Shown one piece after another: positions 1-4,764 of a DNA stretch of 8,047 nucleotides. Every line of letters begins with the position of its first letter. Within the stretch, counting starts at the first letter, position 1. A program made the translations under genes and the position numbers. Source of the stretch: Comamonadaceae bacterium (GTDB lineage Bacteria; Pseudomonadota; Gammaproteobacteria; Burkholderiales; Burkholderiaceae_C); NCBI GenBank assembly GCA_947455585.1, contig CANGOY010000077.1, positions 1-8,047 of the forward strand, given 5' to 3'. A model generated the notes under the pieces. That model saw only the letters and a list, made by a program, of their open reading frames with translations. It was not told the DNA's origin and made no database searches.

Positions 1-109
1 CTTTTTTGCCGCCTTCCATGATGACGTTCATGAACTTAGAGAGTTCAACGTTTCCGTACTTTGGATCGGGCAGGATTTCACGTTTAGGGACTTCGCGACG
101 ACGTGGCAT
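1..109 (-). CDS. rpsG: 30S ribosomal protein S7, N-terminal part (runs off left edge)
   Basis: Only the first 36 codons are inside the window. The protein begins MPRRREVPKREILPDPKYGN, the typical bacterial S7 start; the full protein is normally about 156 residues. S7 binds the 3' major domain of 16S rRNA, nucleates assembly of the 30S head and lines the E and P sites. The start at 107-109 is supported by a strong Shine-Dalgarno GAGGTG at 115-120 on the minus strand, five bases before the ATG. It lies downstream of rpsL in the usual str order, and fusA would be expected next outside the window. The 178-base spacer to rpsL is long and rich in hairpins, which suggests translational control. Confidence 0.97.
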   Translation of the reverse strand, partial: MPRRREVPKREILPDPKYGNVELSKFMNVIMEGGKK

Positions 110-137
110 TGTTTCACCTCATATTGCTTCAGTTGGC

Positions 138-173
138 GCTCTTTCGAGAGCCCGGAAAGTCATCATGACTTCC
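138..173 (-). promoter_or_regulatory. Paired hairpins in the rpsG leader, possible S7 autoregulatory site
   Basis: Two adjacent inverted repeats lie just upstream of the rpsG ribosome binding site. The first (154-173) pairs GGAA-GTCA with TGAC-TTCC, giving eight base pairs with a one-base bulge and a three-base loop. The second (138-151) pairs GCTCT with AGAGC around a four-base loop. In E. coli, S7 represses its own synthesis by binding the rpsL-rpsG intercistronic RNA. The position here matches, but equivalence of the structures is inference. A Rho-independent terminator is unlikely because no U tract follows. Confidence 0.4.
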
Positions 174-263
174 ACTTACTCGACCCACACCCAACATGGA
201 TGCTTCGGGTCACTTCGTTTTGCGCCGTCTGCCTGACGACCAAAACACCGATTTGACGAATTA

Positions 264-285
264 AGCCTCGCTAAGGCTAGCGGCT
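264..285 (-). other. Hairpin directly after the rpsL stop codon
   Basis: An inverted repeat starts two bases after the rpsL TAA. CGCTA (269-273) pairs with TAGCG (278-282) around a four-base loop, and the stem extends outward through AGC/GCT with a small asymmetry. On the minus strand it is followed by TTAATT rather than a U run. It is more likely a partial terminator, RNA processing site or 3'-end stabiliser than a full terminator, since rpsG must be transcribed through it. Confidence 0.35.
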
Positions 286-287
286 GA

Positions 288-665
288 TTAAGCCTTCTTT
301 GGACGCTTAGCGCCGTACTTAGAACGCGATTGCTTACGGTCTTTGACACCTTGCAAATCGAGCGAACCGCGCACGATGTGGTAACGCACACCTGGCAAGT
401 CTTTGACACGACCGCCGCGCACGAGCACAACGCTGTGTTCTTGCAAGTTATGGCCTTCACCGCCGATGTACGAAATAACTTCGAAACCGTTGGTCAAGCG
501 AACTTTGGCAACTTTACGCAGCGCAGAGTTAGGCTTTTTAGGCGTCGTGGTGTACACACGGGTGCACACGCCACGGCGTTGTGGAGAGTTTTGCATCGCA
601 GGGCTTTTGGACTTGATCGTTTCGACCTCGCGCCCCTGACGCACCAATTGATTGATGGTTGGCAT
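288..665 (-). CDS. rpsL: 30S ribosomal protein S12
   Basis: This is a complete 125-residue S12; the E. coli protein is 124. S12 sits at the decoding centre of the 30S subunit and controls translational accuracy. The conserved segments RGVCTRVYTTTPKKPNSALR (31-50), LTNGFEVISYIGGEGHNLQE (57-76) and GGRVKDLPGVRYH (84-96) are intact. Lys43 and Lys88, the classical positions of streptomycin-resistance substitutions, are both wild type. Asp89, the usual RimO methylthiolation site, is present. The ATG at 663-665 has AGGGA about eleven bases upstream. The gene follows a carboxypeptidase gene rather than rpoC and has a plausible promoter in the 129-bp gap, so the str genes here probably have their own transcription start. 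Confidence 0.98.
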   Translation of the reverse strand: MPTINQLVRQGREVETIKSKSPAMQNSPQRRGVCTRVYTTTPKKPNSALRKVAKVRLTNGFEVISYIGGEGHNLQEHSVVLVRGGRVKDLPGVRYHIVRGSLDLQGVKDRKQSRSKYGAKRPKKA

Positions 666-713
666 TGTTTGTAACGTCCCTAAACGTTGAAATAAAAAGA
701 AAACGTGAATCCC

Positions 714-728
714 TTCGGAAATTCCGAA
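714..728 (-). promoter_or_regulatory. Inverted repeat in the rpsL 5' leader
   Basis: TTCGG (minus strand) pairs with CCGAA five bases later, and the full 15-base palindrome has seven-base arms. If the promoter at 738-766 is used, this hairpin forms at the very 5' end of the rpsL transcript. A T-rich stretch follows further downstream (about 690-705), which could make the leader unstructured near the ribosome binding site. The function is unknown; 5' stabilisation of the mRNA is one simple possibility. Confidence 0.35.
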
Positions 729-737
729 AAGCCTTCT

Positions 738-766
738 AGTGTATCAGCATCGCTTGGGCTAAGCAA
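738..766 (-). promoter_or_regulatory. Predicted sigma-70 promoter for rpsL-rpsG
   Basis: On the minus strand a -35-like TTGCTT (761-766) is followed after exactly 17 bases by TACACT (738-743). TG occurs one base upstream of the -10, making an extended -10 (TGATACACT). The -10 matches consensus at 4/6 and the -35 at 3/6. Predicted transcription starts near 731, giving a leader of about 66 bases. The call rests on spacing and position in the gap ahead of a highly expressed gene. Confidence 0.5.
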
Positions 767-769
767 ATC

Positions 770-785
770 TAGGCAGAAATGCCTA
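770..785 (-). terminator. Perfect short hairpin after the carboxypeptidase gene, weak terminator candidate
   Basis: TAGGCA and TGCCTA form a perfect 6-bp stem with a four-base loop, starting about ten bases beyond the carboxypeptidase stop codon. On the minus strand the following bases are GATTTGC, so there is no proper U tract. It may be a weak terminator or a 3'-end protecting hairpin. It lies immediately upstream of the predicted rpsL -35 element, where separating the two transcripts would make sense. Confidence 0.35.
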
Positions 786-794
786 AAATGGTGC

Positions 795-1958
795 TTACTT
801 GACCCACAAACGCACAGTGTCCCATGCGCGCCCGACAAAGCCAGCTTGCTCAACAGTCTCAAGCACCAACAAAGGCACGTCGACCAGCGGCTTTTGGTCC
901 AAAGTAACCTTCAAAGCGCCCACGACTTGGCCGCGGCTCAGCGGCGCCACCAAGGGCTCTGGGCGGGCCACTTGGGTTTGGATGCGGCCCGCAGCGCCCG
1001 CGGGCACCGCCACCACAATGGGCGCAAAGCGGCCCAGTTTCACTTGACTGCCACGCCCCTTCCAGACATTGGGCGCAACCACGGCTTGGTTGGCATCAAA
1101 GAGCTTGATGGCATCGAACGCGGTGTAGCCCCAATTCAACAGCTTTTGAGACTCGGTGGCACGGGCGTTCTCGCTAGATGCACCCAACACGATGGACAAC
1201 AGGCGGCGCTGGCCCACACCGGGCGCTTCACGCTTAGCCGTCGCAATCAAGCAAAAGCCTGCAGCATCAGTGTGGCCTGTTTTCAAGCCATCCACGCTGG
1301 GGTCGCGGAACAACAGCAAGTTGCGGTTGCTCTCATTCGCCGCCGGTGTGCCGGGGTAACGGTATTTTTTGATGGCGTAGTAGCCCACGTAATCGGGGAA
1401 GTCTTGCATCAAACGGCCAGCCAAGATGCTCAAGTCACGCGCGGTGGTGGTGTGACCCGGCTCGGTCAAACCTTCTGGGTTTTTGTAGCCGGTGGACTTC
1501 ATGCCCAGCACTTTGGCTTGGGCGTTCATCATTTGCACAAAGTGCTCCACCGTGCCGCCCACGCCTTCGGCCAGCGCCATGGTGGCATCGTTGCCCGACT
1601 GAACAATCATGCCTTTGACGAGGTCTTCCACTGGCACCTTCATCTTGGGGTCGATGAACATGCGCGAACCTGGCATCTTCCAAGCGCGCTCGCTCACGCC
1701 AAAGGTTTGTTGTAGGGTTATTTTTTTTGCCTTGAGCGCATCAAACACGATGTAGGCCGTCATCAGCTTGGTTAGCGAAGCTGGCTCTATCGGCTTGTCT
1801 GCATCCAACTCAGCCAGCGTTTGCTGCGCCGTCAAATCCACCAGCAAATAGGCACGTGCGGCAATTTCAGGCGGTTGAGGCACTTGAGCCTGCGCCTGAA
1901 ACACGCCAAGCAAGCCCATCAAAAAACCAATCAATGTGGTGCGCAGAAATCGTGTCAT
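795..1958 (-). CDS. dacA: D-alanyl-D-alanine carboxypeptidase, PBP5/6 family (peptidase S11)
   Basis: This 387-residue periplasmic enzyme removes the terminal D-alanine from peptidoglycan pentapeptides and so limits cross-linking. Residues 1-24 are a signal peptide with a likely cut after AQA. All three penicillin-binding motifs are present: SLTK at 61-64 with nucleophile Ser61, SGN at 121-123 and KTG at 226-228. A beta-rich C-terminal domain follows from about 290. The tail (RAWDTVRLWVK) has the look of the amphipathic helix that anchors PBP5 to the inner membrane. The length matches DacA/DacC (about 400). I cannot separate DacA from DacC, so the symbol is a family-level choice. The start at 1956-1958 has only a weak GAAGA upstream but gives the expected signal peptide. 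Codons 77-80 contain a run of eight A on the coding strand. Confidence 0.95.
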   Translation of the reverse strand: MTRFLRTTLIGFLMGLLGVFQAQAQVPQPPEIAARAYLLVDLTAQQTLAELDADKPIEPASLTKLMTAYIVFDALKAKKITLQQTFGVSERAWKMPGSRMFIDPKMKVPVEDLVKGMIVQSGNDATMALAEGVGGTVEHFVQMMNAQAKVLGMKSTGYKNPEGLTEPGHTTTARDLSILAGRLMQDFPDYVGYYAIKKYRYPGTPAANESNRNLLLFRDPSVDGLKTGHTDAAGFCLIATAKREAPGVGQRRLLSIVLGASSENARATESQKLLNWGYTAFDAIKLFDANQAVVAPNVWKGRGSQVKLGRFAPIVVAVPAGAAGRIQTQVARPEPLVAPLSRGQVVGALKVTLDQKPLVDVPLLVLETVEQAGFVGRAWDTVRLWVK

Positions 1959-1992
1959 GGCTGTCTTCAGATGAAAAATGGGTCAATGAATT

Positions 1993-2001
1993 GGGGGGGG
2001 G
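1993..2001 (-). repeat. Nine-base C homopolymer upstream of the carboxypeptidase gene
   Basis: Nine consecutive G on the plus strand (nine C on the coding strand) lie 35 bases upstream of the carboxypeptidase ATG, in the 79-bp gap after the hydrolase gene. G/C tracts of this length are prone to slippage during replication and to sequencing indels. The tract lies where a promoter spacer or 5' leader would be. I could not recognise convincing -35 and -10 elements around it. Confidence 0.9.
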
Positions 2002-2037
2002 CTGCACATGCAAACGCCGCGTGAGCGCCTAAAGGTC

Positions 2038-2661
2038 TTAACCCTGCAAATGGCGCACCACTAAATTCTTGAGAAGCGGCAATTGTCCATGAAAGAAATG
2101 ACCACCACCTGGCACCACCGTCACAGGCAGGCTTTGTGGGCGAGCCCAATCCATGACCGAGGCGAGTGACACGGTGTCGTCTTGCTCGCCATGCACCACC
2201 AGGGTTTTGTCGTGCAGTTCTGGCGCAACAGGGGCCACCGTAAAGCGTTGCGCCGCCGTGCCCACAAACACGACTTTTTCAATCGCGCGATGCGCCTGCA
2301 ATTCAGCCAATGCATGGCTGGCCACAAACGAGCCAAACGAAAAGCCAGCTATCGCCAACGGGCCACTGGGTGCCACCTGTTCGACCACGCTCAAAAAGTC
2401 GCGTGCTTCACCGGCGCCTGCATCGTGCTCGCCAGCGGAAGCGCCCACGCCGCGAAAGTTGAAACGCACCACCGTCCAGCCGCATTGCACAAAGGCACGC
2501 GCCAGCGTTTGCACCACTTTATTGTCCATCGTGCCGCCAAACAGAGGATGCGGATGCGCCACCACGGCCACGCCGCGTGAGGCGCCTTCTGGCTCGTCGC
2601 GCAAAGCTTCGATGACGCCCGCTTCGCCTTGCAGCGTGATTTTTTGGGTTTGTGAATTCAT
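2038..2661 (-). CDS. Alpha/beta hydrolase of the COG2945-like type
   Basis: A 207-residue cytoplasmic alpha/beta-fold hydrolase with no signal peptide. Near the N-terminus is the characteristic HPHPLFGGTMDNKVV (36-50), then FNFRGVGAS (67-75), which shapes the oxyanion region. The nucleophile elbow is GFSFGS with Ser108, the acid is Asp161 or Asp162 in HGEQDD, and His188 is in GGGHFFHG. The triad is complete and the length normal for this small-hydrolase family. Substrates are not known; esterase or thioesterase activity is the general expectation. The ATG lies three bases after the stop of the upstream ferredoxin gene, with only a loose GTGGGG for ribosome binding, so translational coupling is likely. 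It is probably the last gene of the hemJ operon. Confidence 0.88.
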   Translation of the reverse strand: MNSQTQKITLQGEAGVIEALRDEPEGASRGVAVVAHPHPLFGGTMDNKVVQTLARAFVQCGWTVVRFNFRGVGASAGEHDAGAGEARDFLSVVEQVAPSGPLAIAGFSFGSFVASHALAELQAHRAIEKVVFVGTAAQRFTVAPVAPELHDKTLVVHGEQDDTVSLASVMDWARPQSLPVTVVPGGGHFFHGQLPLLKNLVVRHLQG

Positions 2662-2664
2662 GTC

Positions 2665-3000
2665 TTAGCGCCCCACGTTGGCAGGCACCACCAAGCGCTC
2701 CACCACTTGGCCGTTTTTCAAATGGCTTTCAACAATCTCATTCACATCGTCCTTGTCCATCACGGTGTACCAAACACCTTCTGGATACACCACCGCCACA
2801 GGGCCACCGGCGCAGCGGTCTAAGCAGCCCGCCTTATTCACGCGCACACCGCCCACACCTGCAAGACCCGCCGCCTTGACTTGGGCTTTGCAGTGGTCAA
2901 ACGCGTCTTGCGCACCGTGATTGGCGCAGCAATCTTGGCCGTTGTCACGTTGATTCAGGCAGAAAAAAATGTGGTGTTTGTAGTACGAGGCGTGTGTCAT
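2665..3000 (-). CDS. Thioredoxin-like [2Fe-2S] ferredoxin
   Basis: A 111-residue soluble protein of the thioredoxin-fold [2Fe-2S] ferredoxin family (COG3411; related to Aquifex ferredoxin and the NuoE C-terminal domain). The start HHIFFCLNQR gives Cys14, followed by adjacent Cys24/Cys25. The second pair is in AGCLDRCAGGP, Cys59 and Cys63, with the family's CxxxC spacing. Pro68 and VVYPEGVWY (70-78) match the strand after the cluster loop. Cys37 is an additional cysteine. It should act as a one-electron carrier in the cytoplasm; its partner is unknown. It lies nine bases after the VanZ-type gene and three bases before the hydrolase. No good Shine-Dalgarno precedes the ATG (2998-3000), consistent with translational coupling. 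Confidence 0.9.
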   Translation of the reverse strand: MTHASYYKHHIFFCLNQRDNGQDCCANHGAQDAFDHCKAQVKAAGLAGVGGVRVNKAGCLDRCAGGPVAVVYPEGVWYTVMDKDDVNEIVESHLKNGQVVERLVVPANVGR

Positions 3001-3009
3001 GAAAGGATT

Positions 3010-4107
3010 TTAGTTTTGCGTGCTGCGCTCACGCGACAGACGCACCAGCGCCAGCATCAATACGGCATAGGGCCAAAGCCAACCCACCCACTGCACCAAA
3101 CCGTGGAACCGAATGAACTGCCCCTGCTCCCAGGTTTGCAAGGTTTGCGCGAAATAGGCACTTTCTGGCGATTGATTGAGCACGCTTTGCTGCACCAACA
3201 CAGCGAGCAACAAAAACGCCCAAGCCGTGCGAGCCGACAAGGGCAAGAACATCAAAGCCACGACACAACCAAACACCAAGCCCAGCATGACCGGCAAATC
3301 CAGCCAAGTCCATGCGTGCACGGGGCCGTAGCTCAGTGCCGCCGACAAAGCACTCATGCCCAGCGCCATACCCAGTACCAGCAACAAATACAAAAAGCGC
3401 TGCCCCGCTTGGCGAATGACCCCAAAGCCCAGCAAGCACGGCACCAACAAACCCAACATCACGCACAACAGCTCAGCACCTGGCAGCAAGGGCTCAAGCT
3501 CAAACGCACGAAGAGGAATCCAATCTTCAAATGGCGTCGCCTCAAAAGCACTGGTCAGCGTGTCTTCCACTCGCTCCCACACTTGGCCTAACCCCAACGG
3601 CACGGCCACTGGAAACAACAAGGCAGCGGGCCACACCGCCATCAACACCAAGGCCATGTAGGCATCACGCACAAACCAGCGCTCACGGAACTGGCTCCAG
3701 CGGCGCAGAAGCCCCAAGTGCTCCAACGAATTGGCCAACACCGCTCCCATGAAGGCACCCAAGGTGTTGAGCAAAAAATCTGGCAATGACGGTACGCGTG
3801 CAGGCAGGTAGCTTTGCAAGCCTTCCATGGTCAACGACAACACAGCAGCCGCCAATGTGGAGAGCAACACCTCTCGCGTTTGCCAGCCCATGCGCATGGC
3901 GCTCAAAGTCAAAAAGAAGCCGAGCGGTGCGTAGCCCAGAACATTGGCCACCACGTCAAAGCCTAACCAATATTTGGGCCAAGGCGCTGTCAAAAATGAC
4001 CACGTCCAGATACCTTGGTCACGCCAATGGTCAAACGGATACAAACTGGCGTAGACGATGAGCGCCACGCAAATTTGCGAGAGGGGCCAGGCGGAGGTTT
4101 TACGCAT
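3010..4107 (-). CDS. VanZ-family multi-pass membrane protein
   Basis: A 365-residue integral membrane protein with about ten hydrophobic segments. The N-terminal third matches the VanZ-like domain: SLYPFDHW (21-28), then DVVANVLGYAPLGFF (51-65), then MEGLQSYLPARVPSLPD (94-110) leading into FLLNTLGAFMGA. These polar residues inside membrane segments (Asp51, Asn55, Glu95, Gln98, Arg104, Asp110, Asn114) are the family's conserved core. The remaining 230 residues form an extra membrane domain that VanZ itself (about 160 residues) lacks. VanZ confers low-level teicoplanin resistance in enterococci; the function of proteobacterial homologues is not established and resistance should not be assumed. 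It starts 15 bases after the hemJ stop with no clear ribosome binding site. Confidence 0.88.
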   Translation of the reverse strand: MRKTSAWPLSQICVALIVYASLYPFDHWRDQGIWTWSFLTAPWPKYWLGFDVVANVLGYAPLGFFLTLSAMRMGWQTREVLLSTLAAAVLSLTMEGLQSYLPARVPSLPDFLLNTLGAFMGAVLANSLEHLGLLRRWSQFRERWFVRDAYMALVLMAVWPAALLFPVAVPLGLGQVWERVEDTLTSAFEATPFEDWIPLRAFELEPLLPGAELLCVMLGLLVPCLLGFGVIRQAGQRFLYLLLVLGMALGMSALSAALSYGPVHAWTWLDLPVMLGLVFGCVVALMFLPLSARTAWAFLLLAVLVQQSVLNQSPESAYFAQTLQTWEQGQFIRFHGLVQWVGWLWPYAVLMLALVRLSRERSTQN

Positions 4108-4122
4108 GGGCCAACGCGTGTT

Positions 4123-4554
4123 TTAGAAAGGTTTGACGACCACCAAGATTACAGCGATGGTCAACAAGACCACGGGAATCTCGTTGAACCAGCGGTACCA
4201 CACATGGCCGCGTGTGTTGGTGCGCGCTTCAAACTTACGCAGCAAGCGACCGCAGCCATGGTGGTAGCCCAGCGCCAGCAACACGATGGTGAGCTTGGCA
4301 TGCATCCAACCATTGCCTACGCCAACCAAGCCAATGCCGTAATACAGCCACAGCACCAAACCCAAGGCCACGGCTGGCAGCATTAAGAGCGTGGTGAAAC
4401 GCATCAACTTTCGCGCCATCAGCAGCAAGCGGGCTTCTTCGGCGTCAGAGCCTTCGGGAACGGAGGCCAAGTTCACAAAAATTCGAGGCAAGTAAAACAA
4501 GCCCGCAAACCAGCTGGCCACGAGGATGATGTGAAAGGATTTGATAAATAGCAT
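4123..4554 (-). CDS. hemJ: Protoporphyrinogen IX oxidase HemJ
   Basis: A 143-residue, four-helix membrane protein of the HemJ family (UPF0093). It oxidises protoporphyrinogen IX to protoporphyrin IX, the penultimate step of heme synthesis, in the inner membrane. The signature KSFHIILVASWFAGLFYLPR (5-24) carries His8, Trp15 and Arg24. WMHAKL (83-88) contributes His85 and Lys87, YHHGCGR (97-103) follows, and the C-terminus has WFNEIPVVLL and ends KPF, as in the family. Homologues are heme-b proteins. Automatic pipelines often call it CopD family because of distant similarity. It is divergent from hemB, which strongly supports the role. No good Shine-Dalgarno precedes the ATG (4552-4554), and an intrinsic terminator sits 21 bases upstream, so expression is probably controlled in the leader. 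Confidence 0.93.
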   Translation of the reverse strand: MLFIKSFHIILVASWFAGLFYLPRIFVNLASVPEGSDAEEARLLLMARKLMRFTTLLMLPAVALGLVLWLYYGIGLVGVGNGWMHAKLTIVLLALGYHHGCGRLLRKFEARTNTRGHVWYRWFNEIPVVLLTIAVILVVVKPF

Positions 4555-4575
4555 GCGACCAGTTTAGCCGCGCTC

Positions 4576-4601
4576 AAAAAAAGCCCGACACAAGGTCGGG
4601 C
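4576..4601 (-). terminator. Intrinsic terminator in the hemJ leader, candidate attenuator
   Basis: On the minus strand GCCCGAC and GTCGGGC form a perfect 7-bp GC-rich stem with a five-base loop, directly followed by seven T (4582 to 4576). This is a textbook Rho-independent terminator. It points toward hemJ and ends 21 bases before the hemJ start codon. The nearest gene upstream on that side, hemB, is on the other strand, so there is no obvious minus-strand gene for it to end. On the plus strand the T run would precede the hairpin as A, so it cannot terminate in that direction. The simplest reading is conditional termination of hemJ transcription. Confidence 0.8.
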
Positions 4602-4605
4602 CAAG

Positions 4606-4626
4606 TCACCTTGCGCTGTGTTGCAC
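4606..4626 (-). CDS. Candidate six-residue leader peptide upstream of hemJ
   Basis: A GTG-started frame of six codons plus TGA encodes (M)QHSAR. AGGCGG (4634-4639), a 5/6 match to AGGAGG, lies seven bases upstream, which is normal spacing and better than the ribosome binding sites of the neighbouring full-length genes. The stop codon ends four bases before the 5' arm of the terminator at 4576-4601, so a ribosome at the stop would cover that arm. The start codon lies in the stem of the hairpin at 4613-4633. There is no run of a single amino acid to indicate which tRNA would be sensed. Frames this short occur often by chance, so confidence rests on placement alone. Confidence 0.3.
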   Translation of the reverse strand: MQHSAR

Positions 4627-4633
4627 AAAGCGC
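4613..4633 (-). promoter_or_regulatory. Hairpin in the hemJ leader, before the terminator
   Basis: GCGCT pairs with AGCGC and GTG with CAC, eight base pairs interrupted by a two-base bulge around a three-base loop. It lies between the predicted hemJ transcription start and the terminator. Together with a further GCAG/CTGC hairpin (4652-4672) near the 5' end, it makes the leader almost fully structured. GCGGGC at 4632-4637 (minus strand) is complementary to most of the terminator's GCCCG arm, so an alternative antiterminator pairing is possible. Confidence 0.35.
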
Positions 4634-4677
4634 CCGCCTAGGGAGGAAAAGCGGGGAGCAGCAAGCTGCCCGAAAGC

Positions 4678-4706
4678 AATTTAGCAAACACTGGGTCGAT
4701 GCTCAA
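4678..4706 (-). promoter_or_regulatory. Predicted sigma-70 promoter for hemJ
   Basis: On the minus strand TTGAGC (4701-4706) and TAAATT (4678-4683) are separated by exactly 17 bases. TG one base upstream of the -10 makes an extended -10 element. Each hexamer matches consensus at 4/6. Transcription would start near 4671, giving a leader of about 117 bases that contains the hairpins and the terminator ahead of hemJ. No equally good promoter for hemB was found on the plus strand in this spacer. Confidence 0.55.
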
Positions 4707-4764
4707 TGGGGCTAATACGACACCCGCGCGTAGGCGATACGCACAAACAGGCACAATTTCACCC

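Noticed and set aside
705..1715. Long open frame (336 codons) on the plus strand opposite the carboxypeptidase gene
   Set aside because: It is antisense to a gene with intact catalytic motifs. Its translation has the His/Gln/Arg-rich composition typical of a shadow frame and shows no recognisable domain.
1721..1728. Run of eight A in the coding strand of the carboxypeptidase gene, as a programmed slippage site
   Set aside because: It encodes ordinary Lys-Lys in a normal-length protein with all motifs in frame. No alternative product or conserved frameshift signal is visible.
2881..3591. Open frame on the plus strand opposite the ferredoxin and VanZ-type genes
   Set aside because: Gln/His-rich shadow of two clear minus-strand genes, with no family features.
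3010..4107. VanZ-type gene as a glycopeptide-resistance determinant
   Set aside because: No other van genes are present. The protein has a large extra membrane domain and lies in a chromosomal heme-gene cluster of a Gram-negative bacterium.
4713..4721. TAATACGAC, identical to the first nine bases of the phage T7 promoter
   Set aside because: The rest of the T7 consensus, including the initiation region, does not match, and no phage polymerase is present. It is chance similarity in the hemB upstream region.
4699..4764. In-frame 22-codon upstream extension of hemB
   Set aside because: The added residues do not look like the family's N-terminus, the extension overlaps the predicted hemJ -35 element, and the ATG at 4765 gives a normal-length enzyme.
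4583..4764. Structured spacer as a known small RNA (6S RNA, RNase P RNA) or named riboswitch
   Set aside because: I could not match the conserved cores of these RNAs by eye on either strand. An Rfam search would settle it.
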